From IMG/VR virus record IMGVR_UViG_3300037119_006655, positions 1 through 22,680 of that record: a stretch of DNA of 22,680 nt, one strand, 5' to 3'. Shown here in pieces: positions 7,010 to 14,423 of the stretch. Source of the DNA: a virus. The notes beneath the pieces are model-generated. The model had not been told where the DNA came from. It saw only the letters and a list, made by a program, of their open reading frames with translations, and did not search any database. Position numbers and translations under genes: made by a program. Numbering within the stretch: position 1 is the stretch's first letter; each line of letters begins with the position of its first letter.

Positions 7010-7398
7010 CCGTCGCGCCCCCACACCAGATGGATCGTCGTCGGCGCGCCGGCCTGCGTATCGGCCGCCACGAACTTCAAGAGCCCACCGCCCAGCGCGG
7101 CCACCGGCAGCGTGATCGCCTTGGACTCCGTGAGCCCGTCCAGCGCCACCAGCGAGCCGTCCACGAGGCTGAACACCTCGAGCGCGACCCACGACTGCGA
7201 GGCTTCGACCGTTGTCGACGGCATCAGGCCATAGAGCACGAGCGAGGTGCTCGTGGCCAGGTCCGGGGTGTAGATCGTCACCACCTTGGCACCCTTGGGC
7301 ACGCGGAAGCTGCCGCTGCTGGTCGTGCCGCCCGACTCCGGCATCGGGATACGGTCGATGAGGGCGTCGAACGTGTAGGCCTGATTCGCGGTGGTCAT
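7006..7398 (-). CDS. Small beta-rich virion-type protein, unknown function
   Basis: 130 aa. ATG 7398 overlaps the preceding TAA by one base (TAATG). The sequence is beta-strand-like throughout (FRVPKGAKVVTIYTPDLATS, SWVALEVFSLVDGSLVAL, GGGLLKFVAADT) and ends TTIHLVWGRDG, as in short phage structural proteins that decorate fibres or capsids. No catalytic motif, cysteine pair or signal peptide. It sits directly after a fibre-like protein, so a co-assembled virion component is the simplest reading. Confidence 0.65.
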   Translation of the reverse strand: MTTANQAYTFDALIDRIPMPESGGTTSSGSFRVPKGAKVVTIYTPDLATSTSLVLYGLMPSTTVEASQSWVALEVFSLVDGSLVALDGLTESKAITLPVAALGGGLLKFVAADTQAGAPTTIHLVWGRDG

Positions 7399-7988
7399 TA
7401 GCCGGCGCTCCAGGCCCCGATGACGGCGCTCATGTACCAGGTCGTGATGCCGTCGGCCACAAGCGTGACGGAGTCGCCCGCGACGTTGCCCGAGGCCGTG
7501 TTCAGCAGCAGGCCCGTCGTCGCGGTCGTGACGAGCGCGGTGCCGTCCTGCGCGGCGTGGATCTTGCCGAGGATATTGTCGCCGGTCGCCACGCCCACGC
7601 GAATCTCGCCGTTCGCCGATCCGGCGCCCGCGGTGAAGGTGTAGGTGAGCCCGGCGGTGGACGCGGCCGGCAGCGTGAACACCTGCGTGCCGCTCGAGGC
7701 GGTGCAGATGTAGACCGTGCCCGTGTCGGCGGCGGTGACGGTCACGGCGGCGGTCGCGGTGACGGAGACGGGCACGCGGACGCCCGTGGACCCGCTGAAC
7801 GTCTTGTTGCCCGTGACGGTCTGCGTATTGCTCAGATCCATCACTTCCTTGGCGCCGGCCGAATGGAACTTGAGCGTGTTCGTGCTCGCGTCCACGATGA
7901 TCTCGGCCGCATCGGGCGTAGGCGCGCTCGCCAGCGTGGGGGAAGCCACCCGGCGGATGTAGCGGACGGTGTTCTCGGAGATGGGCAT
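7398..7988 (-). CDS. Fibre-like / decoration virion protein
   Basis: 196 aa, ATG at 7988 with a CAGGA site. It contains DLSNTQTVTGNKTFSGSTGVRVP, a form of the 'TQTLTNKTL' hinge very common in phage tail fibres. A Thr/Ala/Gly-rich beta domain follows (DTGTVYICTASSGTQVFTLPAAS ... LTYTFTAGAGS ... GNVAGDSVTLVADGITTWYMSAVIGAW), typical of phage virion proteins with an 'everything is beta' jelly-roll or prism fold. The N-terminus (PISENTVRYIRRVASP) is probably the attachment part. No enzymatic residues seen. Confidence 0.7.
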   Translation of the reverse strand: MPISENTVRYIRRVASPTLASAPTPDAAEIIVDASTNTLKFHSAGAKEVMDLSNTQTVTGNKTFSGSTGVRVPVSVTATAAVTVTAADTGTVYICTASSGTQVFTLPAASTAGLTYTFTAGAGSANGEIRVGVATGDNILGKIHAAQDGTALVTTATTGLLLNTASGNVAGDSVTLVADGITTWYMSAVIGAWSAG

Positions 7989-7993
7989 GGGCG

Positions 7994-8275
7994 TTATCCT
8001 GCCGCCACGGCGGGACCGGAGGAGGAGCCGGACGCGGAGGGAGCACTGCTCCGCCGTGACGACAAGGGGAAAATGCGGTCGTAATTCCTGCGGTAGCGGT
8101 CCTGAGCGGCTCTGCTGCCCTCTCCAGTCACGGCAAACACGGGGCGCTCAAACTTCGCCACCTTGTCCTGCGCGATGAGGTCGAACGCGCGATGGATCTC
8201 CCGATCGCGGGCATCGGCGCCCCGGCGGCGGGCGAGCACCTCGCGGCGATGGGCGTTCTGCGCGTAGGTCGCCAT
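7994..8275 (-). CDS. 93-aa basic protein, unknown function
   Basis: ATG 8275 overlaps the acetyltransferase stop by one base (TGATG). The first 65 residues are helical and basic (AQNAHRREVLARRRGADARDREIHRAFDLIAQDKVAKFERPVFAV); the rest is a Ser/Ala/Gly-rich low-complexity tail. The stop is TAA, six bases before the next ATG. I do not recognise it. It could be a small accessory or nucleic-acid-contacting virion protein. Confidence 0.6.
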   Translation of the reverse strand: MATYAQNAHRREVLARRRGADARDREIHRAFDLIAQDKVAKFERPVFAVTGEGSRAAQDRYRRNYDRIFPLSSRRSSAPSASGSSSGPAVAAG

Positions 8276-8754
8276 CAGGCCACCGCATCGCGGACGCGCA
8301 GGCGCGGGATCACCAGGCGGGCCGGATTGCCGGCCACGCGGGTCCACGACTCCACATCGCGCGTCACCACCGCCCCCGCCCCGACCTGGCAACCCTGCCC
8401 GAGCGTGACGCCGGGCAGGAGCACCGCCCCCGCCCCGATCGACACATCATCCTCGACCGTGACTGGCTCGCGACGATAGCCGGGGTTATTCGCCCGCGGA
8501 TACTTGTCGTCGGTGAAGAGCACGCCGGGACCAATGAAGACGCCGCGGCCGATGTGTGTGTGATTCGGCAGAAACACGTTGAACCCGATGCGCGTCCCCT
8601 CGCCAATCACGCAATCGCGGCCGATCTCGCTGTGGCGGCCGATGGAGCACCGCGCGCCGATGCGCGTCCCGCTCATAATGGCGGCGCCTGCCCACACGTG
8701 GCAGTCCTCGCCCAGCGTGGCGGTCACGTCGACCTCTGCCGTCGCGTGGATCAT
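8275..8754 (-). CDS. Left-handed beta-helix (hexapeptide) acyltransferase, WlbB/WbpD-like
   Basis: 159 aa, ATG 8754 overlapping the glycosyltransferase stop (ATGA). Hexapeptide turns run through most of the chain: VWAGAAIMSGTRIGARCSIG, IGEGTRIGFNV, IGRGVFIGPGVLF, VSIGAGAVLLPGVTLG and VGAGAVVTRDV, ending AGNPARLV. The stretch FIGPGVLFTDDKYPRANN is characteristic of N-acetyltransferases acting on 3-amino sugars of nucleotide-linked glycans (WlbB, WbpD). The likely reaction is acetyl transfer from acetyl-CoA to an amino or hydroxyl group of a sugar. With the adjacent glycosyltransferase it suggests a surface or virion glycan that is acetylated. The substrate cannot be read from sequence. Confidence 0.85.
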   Translation of the reverse strand: MIHATAEVDVTATLGEDCHVWAGAAIMSGTRIGARCSIGRHSEIGRDCVIGEGTRIGFNVFLPNHTHIGRGVFIGPGVLFTDDKYPRANNPGYRREPVTVEDDVSIGAGAVLLPGVTLGQGCQVGAGAVVTRDVESWTRVAGNPARLVIPRLRVRDAVA

Positions 8755-9515
8755 GCCAGCGCGGCCTCCGGCTCCGGCTCGGCCGCGGCCTCGGGCATCG
8801 GCCGGAACTGCACCAGCGGCGTGCGGCCCACCGAGAAGCGCACCAGCCAGCCCCCCTCGGCCTCGTCCCACACGGGCTCGATCACACACGGCGTGATGTG
8901 CCCCAGCGTGATGCCGGGGTCCACCCACACGTCGAAGCCCGCGTCCCGGATCTTCCGCGAGAAGTAGCGGTCCTCCGAGGTCTTGCTGCCCGAGATCAGC
9001 TCCGCATACCAGGGCGGCCCGAGCCGCTCGAGCGCCCGGCGGGAGAGCAGCATCCCGGCGTCCCCGCAGACTTCAAACCCTTCCAGCCGGAAGGGCGTGC
9101 GCGGCACCTTGTCGAAATCGCGGTGCCGCCCGTTCGACTCGTCGATGATGATGAAGGCGCACGGCGGCGTGCGATTGAGGCACCCCGGCAGGAGCACATC
9201 GGCGCCGAGGGCGCGCTGCTGGGCGAGCAAGCGCAGCAGCACGTCCGGGGCGAAGGTGTGGTCATCGCCCATGATCCACACCCACTCAAGGGCCGTCGGC
9301 TCACCCGCGCGCGGATGGCCCTCGGGATACACCAGGGCCTTGCGGAAGCTCTCGTTCATATTCGCCGCGATCAGCGGGCCGCAGGTCCAAGTGAGTTGCG
9401 TGCCCCCTGGCACCCGGAGCATGGCCAGGTCTTGGTGGAACATGCTGTAGCGCCCCAGCTCGCCCGTGATCACACACACCGCGCCGGGCGGCGCATCCGA
9501 CTCGACCGGGATCAT
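8751..9515 (-). CDS. Glycosyltransferase, GT-A fold (GT2-like)
   Basis: 254 aa from ATG 9515, one base after the stop of the preceding gene; a TTG at 9533 in the same frame is an alternative. Residues 80-92 (WIMGDDHTFAPDV) hold the acidic metal-binding motif. GDAGMLLSRRALERLG (151-166) and SEDRYFSRKIRDAGFDVWVDP (180-200), followed by LGHI, are the usual acceptor-site and C-terminal strand motifs of phage and bacterial GT-A enzymes. The tail is Glu/Pro/Ala-rich. It probably transfers a sugar from a nucleotide donor in the cytoplasm. Overlap with the acetyltransferase gene makes a two-gene sugar unit. Confidence 0.8.
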   Translation of the reverse strand: MIPVESDAPPGAVCVITGELGRYSMFHQDLAMLRVPGGTQLTWTCGPLIAANMNESFRKALVYPEGHPRAGEPTALEWVWIMGDDHTFAPDVLLRLLAQQRALGADVLLPGCLNRTPPCAFIIIDESNGRHRDFDKVPRTPFRLEGFEVCGDAGMLLSRRALERLGPPWYAELISGSKTSEDRYFSRKIRDAGFDVWVDPGITLGHITPCVIEPVWDEAEGGWLVRFSVGRTPLVQFRPMPEAAAEPEPEAALA

Positions 9516-9516
9516 G

Positions 9517-9984
9517 CTATTGCGTCGCCACAATCCGCGCGGCCGGCGAGAGCGGCGTGTACTCGAGTCCCCAACTGATGACGCCCGTCCCGGAGGCGTC
9601 CAGCGAGGCGGTGATCGTGACGAGCGATCCCGCCGTGCCCGCGATCAGGTCGGTGGGGTGGGCGTGCAGCGAGGGGATACTGGTCGCGATGGCGGTCAGG
9701 ACCGACGCGATCGCGGTTTCCCGGAGCAGCAGGGTCAGCGTGGTGAGCGTGGTGATGGTGGTGCTGGCGGTGATCGCCGTGGCGCCGATGAAGACCCGCA
9801 ACGACGTGGTCGTGGCTAGGACGGTCGTCACCGTGCCCACGATGTTGCGGATCTTCACGATCCCGCTGATGGTGGCGATGGCGCCACTGGCCGCCGCCAG
9901 GCTCTGGGGCAAGGTCACGACCTGGTAGCCGTCGTTGCCGCCTTGGTGCTGCGGCCCGGTGAGATTCGCGTCCCGTCCAGCCAT
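9517..9984 (-). CDS. Thr/Ala/Ile-rich virion-type protein, unknown function
   Basis: 155 aa with a good AAGGAG site nine bases before ATG 9984. Opening MAGRDANLTGPQHQGG..., then a long beta-prone stretch (residues about 40-105) with extreme Thr, Ala, Ile and Val content (VTTVLATTTSLRVFIGATAI, TASTTITTLTTLTLLL). It ends GVISWGLEYTPLSPAARIVA. No cysteine, signal peptide or enzyme motif. It lies between the beta-helix protein and the glycosyltransferase. A virion surface protein is likely, and many Thr residues could be modified by the neighbouring sugar enzymes (inference). Confidence 0.6.
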   Translation of the reverse strand: MAGRDANLTGPQHQGGNDGYQVVTLPQSLAAASGAIATISGIVKIRNIVGTVTTVLATTTSLRVFIGATAITASTTITTLTTLTLLLRETAIASVLTAIATSIPSLHAHPTDLIAGTAGSLVTITASLDASGTGVISWGLEYTPLSPAARIVATQ

Positions 9985-9999
9985 GGGGTCGTCTCCTTG

Positions 10000-10992
10000 T
10001 TAGGCGAGCGCGATGACAACGCCGCCCTCGCCGGAGGCGTCGCCTGTTTGGAAATTCTCCGCCAGCTCGATGTCGGTCGCGGTGCCGAAGGTGGTCTCGA
10101 TCGCGGTCCCGGTGGCCAGCGCGGTGCCGTCCACGAAGTTCTGGTACATCATGAGCTGCCCGTTGACGTTCGCGATGCCGGTCACGATGTTGGTAAAGAC
10201 CGCCGCCGTCGCGCCGCCGCAGCCGCGGAAGAGGTTGCGCCGCATGACCATCCCGAGCGCCGAAGTGGCGAACGTGAACACGCTCGCCCACGCCACGGTC
10301 GTCAGGCCGACCATGAAGTCGTTGTCCTGGAAGACCCACCGCTGCGGGGAGGCCAGGGTGAAGGCATCCCCCTGCGCCGCGTCCACGTAGAACACGCACC
10401 GCTCCACGAGCCAGTCCAGCGCGGCGGCGGCGTTACAGAACTCCGTCGAGGTCGACGCGGCCACGCCCGTGGCGTCGTAGAAGAGATCATGCAGATACGC
10501 GCGATCGGCGCCCGCCGTCACGTCCAGGAACTTCGCGGCGGTCAGCGGCACGATCTTGTGGTGCGCAATCTCCATGTCGTCCGCAGCGGCTGTGAGGCTG
10601 TAGGCCGAGGCGATGGTCGCGGTCACGGTCACGCGCGCCGACTTCGGGTGCCGCACCGGCGGGCCCATGACGCGCAGGCCCGGGCAATCCATTGAGAGCG
10701 CCGTCGCGATCGAGTACGACCCGGGCGTCAGGTAGAGCTTGTCGCCGCGGAAGTCGACCGCGTAGTCAATCGCGCCCTGCAAGGCCGCCGCATCGGTGCC
10801 GTACTGCGTGTTGAGCCCGCCCGGCGTGTAGTGGACGTAGCCGGGATTGCGCTGCCCGACCAGATCGAGCGGGCCCGTCTGGTCCGACTTCGACCAGCCC
10901 TGCGCCAGCGTGCGATAGTCGGAGTCGACCACGTAGAGCGTCTGACCGTAGTTGTCGTTGTCGAGCTTGCTTGCCAGCCAGTGCAGATTCAT
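10000..10992 (-). CDS. Right-handed beta-helix (pectin-lyase-like) virion protein candidate
   Basis: 330 aa with a GAGGAGG site four bases before ATG 10992. N-terminal residues about 1-60 (NLHWLASKLDNDNYGQTLYVVDSDYRTLAQGW) look like an anchoring region; LQGAIDYAVDFRGDKLYLTPGSYSIATAL is the standard entry of a parallel beta-helix ('A...A...GD.+.L.PG.Y.+'). The remainder repeats short strands with N/D/G turns (YLHDLFYDATGV, VERCVFYVDA, WVFQDNDFMVGL, MRRNLFRGCGGA, LMMYQNFVDG). This is a fold of tailspikes and glycan-binding or hydrolysing virion proteins. Catalytic acids cannot be singled out. Confidence 0.65.
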   Translation of the reverse strand: MNLHWLASKLDNDNYGQTLYVVDSDYRTLAQGWSKSDQTGPLDLVGQRNPGYVHYTPGGLNTQYGTDAAALQGAIDYAVDFRGDKLYLTPGSYSIATALSMDCPGLRVMGPPVRHPKSARVTVTATIASAYSLTAAADDMEIAHHKIVPLTAAKFLDVTAGADRAYLHDLFYDATGVAASTSTEFCNAAAALDWLVERCVFYVDAAQGDAFTLASPQRWVFQDNDFMVGLTTVAWASVFTFATSALGMVMRRNLFRGCGGATAAVFTNIVTGIANVNGQLMMYQNFVDGTALATGTAIETTFGTATDIELAENFQTGDASGEGGVVIALA

Positions 10993-11088
10993 CGTGCCTC
11001 CTCAGACGGCCTTGAACGCGCCCAGCGGCGCGCGGAGCCCATACCTCCGGTGCCGGGATGCGCCGGCCGCGCTAACGATTACGCTCTG

Positions 11089-11556
11089 TTAGGCTCCTGT
11101 GTGTAATATGTACACGTTCGGGGTGTTGGTCGGCGCCACCGAGCCCTCGAGCGTGGATGTCACGGCGATGGTGAGCCCGGTGTCCCAGTAGCGCCGCCAC
11201 GACGCGCCCCCGAAGAGCGCCCACGTGATCTCGTTCGCGGTCCCCGCCACAGGAATCTGCACCTCGGCATCCACGCCCGCTGTCACGCTGTCGGCGTCGA
11301 GATCCCACATGTTCAGATAGCAGAGCGTGCCGGTGCTCTGAATGACGACGAGCAGCGGGGTCGCCCCCGCGTCGTCGTCCACTTCCGCCTTCGTGGTCGA
11401 CTGGCCCTCCACGCGGTACAGCACGAGATTGTCGGCCAGGCGCTGGGCCGGCGTGAGGCAGGCGAACGCGGCATCGATCGCCCGCAACACCTCGTCGCCG
11501 CTCGGCAGATAGGAGCACAGATCCTTGAACGTGCCTTTAACGGTGACGTTGGCCAT
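11089..11556 (-). CDS. Virion-region protein, unknown function
   Basis: 155 aa, ATG 11556 with a GAGGAGAG site that overlaps the previous stop region. The opening MANVTVKGTFKDLCSYLPSG is followed by a short helix (EVLRAIDAAFACLTPAQRLADNL) and beta strands (LLVVIQSTGTLCYLNMWDLDADS, NEITWALFGGASWRRYWDTG). Three cysteines, no signal peptide. About 97 bp of non-coding sequence separate it from the next start. A structural role is inferred from location after the capsid gene. Confidence 0.6.
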   Translation of the reverse strand: MANVTVKGTFKDLCSYLPSGDEVLRAIDAAFACLTPAQRLADNLVLYRVEGQSTTKAEVDDDAGATPLLVVIQSTGTLCYLNMWDLDADSVTAGVDAEVQIPVAGTANEITWALFGGASWRRYWDTGLTIAVTSTLEGSVAPTNTPNVYILHTGA

Positions 11557-11560
11557 GGGC

Positions 11561-12004
11561 CTACTCTCCTCGTGCGCGCAGCTCGGCCATGGTCGGCGCC
11601 TTCGTGCGCTTGATGGTCATCGGCTTGGTGCGATTCGCCGTGGACGTGTCCCACCGCTCGATCGCGTTCGGGTCGATCTCGATCGGCGAGCAGTCGAGGA
11701 ACTCGGGGCCGATCTCGGCGATCAGCTCCTCGTCGCCGCCCTGAATCCCGAGGCGGCAGACCCAGTGGTCGTCGATGTCCTTGATGTAGGCCTGCGAGCC
11801 GTAGCGGAGCAGATGCTTGGCGATCGGCCCGCGCCACTGAAACGGCTTCGCGAGGATGGGCTGCGGCTTGTGGTCCCAGTAGAGCGTGCCCTCGTAGGTG
11901 AGGCCGCTCTTGAGGCGGATGTCGCCGCCCACGCCGAGGCGATCGACGACCGTGACGAAGCGCATGTCGTCGTCGACGAACGTGCCGTCTTCCGTGGTAG
12001 CCAT
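11561..12004 (-). CDS. Protein following the capsid gene, unknown function
   Basis: 147 aa, ATG 12004, five bases after the capsid TAG. It opens with acidic residues and VDRLGVGGDIRLKSGLTYEG, and has beta strands interrupted by aromatic residues (LYWDHKPQPILAKPFQWRGPI). The C-terminus is basic (RTKPMTIKRTKAPTMAELRARGE). In tailed phages this slot often holds a head decoration or a head-completion protein, but I see no diagnostic motif. Confidence 0.6.
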   Translation of the reverse strand: MATTEDGTFVDDDMRFVTVVDRLGVGGDIRLKSGLTYEGTLYWDHKPQPILAKPFQWRGPIAKHLLRYGSQAYIKDIDDHWVCRLGIQGGDEELIAEIGPEFLDCSPIEIDPNAIERWDTSTANRTKPMTIKRTKAPTMAELRARGE

Positions 12005-12008
12005 GCGC

Positions 12009-13304
12009 CTAGTCCACGGGCACGATCGCGGCGTTCACGGTAATGCCGTCGATCCGGAAGTTGACGTTGGGCTTGTCGCAGTCGAAATTGTCCCATATTG
12101 TGTACACGCACTCGTAGCCGTGCTGCAGCGTCGAGCCCGTGCCGAGCATCAGCATCGGCGAGCCCGACTGCTCGATCCACTCGCCGGGCTTCATGACGTA
12201 GCGCTTGAAGCCGGCGTTGCGCATGTCGATGCCGTACACCACGCCGTAGTGGCAGAACTTGTCTTCCGTGATCGGGATCGAGCCGAAGGCGAGCTGCCCA
12301 CCCTTGGCCGCCGCGGTCCCGCTGTCCGGCCGCGAGAGATCCGCCCCGATGTAGCGGCGCTGGTCCTCGGTCGAGGTGATATACGCGCGGCGGGTCGAGG
12401 GCTCCATCAGGAGGTCGGTGATCTGCCCGTCACCGCGCATCTGCGCCACGTCGATGGCGCGCTGGATCAGATCCGCCGACCACGCCCCGGCATTGCTGAT
12501 GACCGTGGCGCCGTACAGCGGATACGTGGTCCGGTTCACGTTGTGGAAGGTCGAGACGTAGGTGCCGTCATCGATCATCCCGTTGAGGCCCATCAGTTCC
12601 TTGTTGAAGTTGGTGTCCGCGGCATCGGTCACGGCCGTGCTGTTGGCCGAGACCACGTAGTCGTTGTCGGCCGCCGCGGAGGCCACGCTGCCGACGGTGG
12701 TGATGCTGGTGCCGGCGGCGGCGCGGGTCGCGATGGTGTGCACGGCCGAGGACCGAATCGCCCCCGTGGCCGGGTTGATGATCGCGATCACGCGGTTGGG
12801 GCGCAGGTGCTTGTTGCCGTTGATCGCGCCGGCCACGCCCGCGGGCGCATCGACCGTCAGGGTCGCGCCGGATTCCGCCCCGTTCTGGTACGCGAGGATG
12901 CCGCGGCCGTCGCCGAAGATCGCGCGGCCCCGCTCGATCGCCATGCCCTTGACCAGCGACTTCTGGCCCTGCTCGAATGCGGGCGAGAACGCGGCTTTCT
13001 CGCCCTGCGTCTGCGCGAGCACCTGCTCGGAGTAGTTCGTGCGCCCGTACTGATAGCGCATCGGCACGCGCTTGGTGGTGTAGGCCTCTTTCCCGGCCGC
13101 GGGGATGGATCCCATTTCCGAGCCCCACCCCGAGCCCTCGTTGCGGCCGACTTCGATGCTGCTAACGACCGCGCGGCCGGACCACGTGGCTTGATCGGAG
13201 GCATCCTCGAACATCTTCAGCACGGGCACCCGATCCGGCAGGATCTGGATGATCCCGGGCCGGTAGTGATCGCGCATCGCTTCGTCGTAGGCGGCAGTAT
13301 CCAT
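12009..13304 (-). CDS. Major capsid protein
   Basis: 431 aa; ATG 13304 with AAGGGA nine bases upstream was preferred to an upstream in-frame start at 13385 that lies in the scaffold gene. The N-terminus MDTAAYDEAMRDHYRPGIIQILPDR lacks a delta-domain pro-region, and YGRTNYSEQVL, SLVKGMAIERGRAIFGDGRG (residues about 120-150) and the C-terminal YECVYTIWDNFDCDKPNVNFRID match the layout of HK97-fold capsid proteins in which P-domain helices follow an N-arm. Place after a separate scaffold and before structural genes supports it. The length is nearly that of P22 gp5 (430 aa). HK97-fold membership needs profile or structural comparison. Confidence 0.85.
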   Translation of the reverse strand: MDTAAYDEAMRDHYRPGIIQILPDRVPVLKMFEDASDQATWSGRAVVSSIEVGRNEGSGWGSEMGSIPAAGKEAYTTKRVPMRYQYGRTNYSEQVLAQTQGEKAAFSPAFEQGQKSLVKGMAIERGRAIFGDGRGILAYQNGAESGATLTVDAPAGVAGAINGNKHLRPNRVIAIINPATGAIRSSAVHTIATRAAAGTSITTVGSVASAAADNDYVVSANSTAVTDAADTNFNKELMGLNGMIDDGTYVSTFHNVNRTTYPLYGATVISNAGAWSADLIQRAIDVAQMRGDGQITDLLMEPSTRRAYITSTEDQRRYIGADLSRPDSGTAAAKGGQLAFGSIPITEDKFCHYGVVYGIDMRNAGFKRYVMKPGEWIEQSGSPMLMLGTGSTLQHGYECVYTIWDNFDCDKPNVNFRIDGITVNAAIVPVD

Positions 13305-13323
13305 GCGGGGGGTCCCTTGGGCG

Positions 13324-14250
13324 CTAGCCCGACGCGAATTTCTCCGCCAGCAGCTCGCGCCCCTGCTTCCAGATGGCGCGCTCACGCGCGCCCGGATCAG
13401 CGGGATTGAACTTCAGCGGGGCCGGGGCGGCAGAACCCGGCACCCCACCCCCGCGCAGAGGCGGAGGCAGGTTCCGGGTGGCAGTTTTGGTCTCGGCGAA
13501 CGCGGCCCGCCCAGCTTGGGCGTAGGCCGCGCGTTCCTGGCGGGCCTGCTCAAAGGCGGCGGGGAGCACGCGCGGGTCGCCCTGGAGAAAGGCCTGATGG
13601 GCCTGCGGGAACCGCGCGATAATTTCGGCGACGTGGTCATTCAGCGCGGCCACGTCCTGGGGGGTCCGGATGCCGGCGCTCGCCGCCATCTGCTCCAGGC
13701 GGCGCTCTTCGCCGGTGACATGGCTCTGGGCCAGGCGGTGCTCGAGCTGCGCCATGCGCTGCTCGGCGGCGCTCTGCCACTGCTGACCGGCGATCACGCC
13801 CTGCGCGAGCGCGGGGCCCGCCTTGGCGTACTGCTGCATGCGGCCCCACTCGGGGTGATCGCTCAGCAGGCCGTTCAGGGCGTGCTGCGCCTGCTGGCGC
13901 TCGGCTTCCTCTTGCGGGGAGCGCGACGGCGCCGCGGCGCGCTGCTGCAGCGCCTGCATGATCGTCTGCTGCTGGGCTTGGGATCGCTGATCGAACGACT
14001 GCAGGAGCTGTTGGCGCTCCTGCGCGAACCGCGCCTCGGCCTGCGCCACGGCGCGCTCGGAGGCCTGCTGCACCATCTCGTTGACGCGCCACGGCGGGAT
14101 CACATTGCCGCGGGTGTCGGTGACGACCTGACCCTGCTGCTGCGCAGTGTTTTGCGTCCCTGCGGACGACGGGTCAGTGGCTGGAACTGCTGGGGCTGCG
14201 GGGCCGGGGGACGATGCCGGCGCGACTTCGTCCGACTGCACATCCAGCAT
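13324..14250 (-). CDS. Capsid scaffolding protein
   Basis: 308 aa from ATG 14250; in-frame upstream starts up to 14301 lack a better site. A low-complexity Pro/Ala/Ser N-terminus (residues 1-45) is followed by a Gln/Arg/Glu-rich coiled coil (about 55-120: EMVQQASERAVAQAEARFAQ, QQQTIMQALQQRAAAP), a second helical part (130-230) and a basic C-terminus (PADPGARERAIWKQGRELLAE), as expected for the coat-binding end of scaffold proteins. It lies immediately upstream of the capsid gene, and no protease domain is visible, so capsid maturation without cleavage (as in P22) is likely. Length is close to P22 gp8 (303 aa). Confidence 0.8.
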   Translation of the reverse strand: MLDVQSDEVAPASSPGPAAPAVPATDPSSAGTQNTAQQQGQVVTDTRGNVIPPWRVNEMVQQASERAVAQAEARFAQERQQLLQSFDQRSQAQQQTIMQALQQRAAAPSRSPQEEAERQQAQHALNGLLSDHPEWGRMQQYAKAGPALAQGVIAGQQWQSAAEQRMAQLEHRLAQSHVTGEERRLEQMAASAGIRTPQDVAALNDHVAEIIARFPQAHQAFLQGDPRVLPAAFEQARQERAAYAQAGRAAFAETKTATRNLPPPLRGGGVPGSAAPAPLKFNPADPGARERAIWKQGRELLAEKFASG

Positions 14251-14294
14251 GGGACTCTCGCCGCCGTCGCTTCGTGCGCGGCGATGACTCGAGA

Positions 14295-14336
14295 CGAACA
14301 AAGCCGCCGAGGGTGACCCCTCAGCGGCTTCGTCCG
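14295..14336 (-). terminator. Long stem-loop before the scaffold gene (possible terminator or processing site)
   Basis: On the minus strand CGGACGAAGCCGCTGAGGG, loop GTCA, then CCCTCGGCGGCTTTGTTCG. All 19 positions pair, counting three G-T pairs. The 3' arm contains TTTGTT, so the inner 13-15 bp stem followed by this run would work as an intrinsic terminator; the full stem could also be an RNase III-type processing site. It lies between the end of the Gly/Pro-rich gene (14424) and the scaffold start (14250), where packaging and capsid expression could be separated. Confidence 0.55.
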
Positions 14337-14350
14337 CATCGTCGTGGCCC

Positions 14351-14369
14351 CCGGGTACGAAGCCCCGGA
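14351..14369. other. Short hairpin in the intergenic region
   Basis: CCGGG and CCCGG arms flank an 8-nt loop, about 15 bp from the long stem-loop. Both are in the intergenic stretch 14302-14423, which holds no other gene that I can see. Significance unknown. Confidence 0.3.
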
Positions 14370-14423
14370 GCTTTCGGCGGTTAGCTAGACCGCGCCCGTG
14401 TGGTCGGCTCTAGGACCTGTTCG

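Noticed and set aside
10993-11088. 17-codon ORF starting at GGAGGTATG before the beta-helix gene
   Set aside because: The ribosome site is too close to the ATG and the peptide has no feature; likely leader sequence.
14337-14423. Possible tRNA in the intergenic region
   Set aside because: The hairpins do not form a cloverleaf; the candidate T-loop is eight bases rather than seven, and no acceptor stem is seen.
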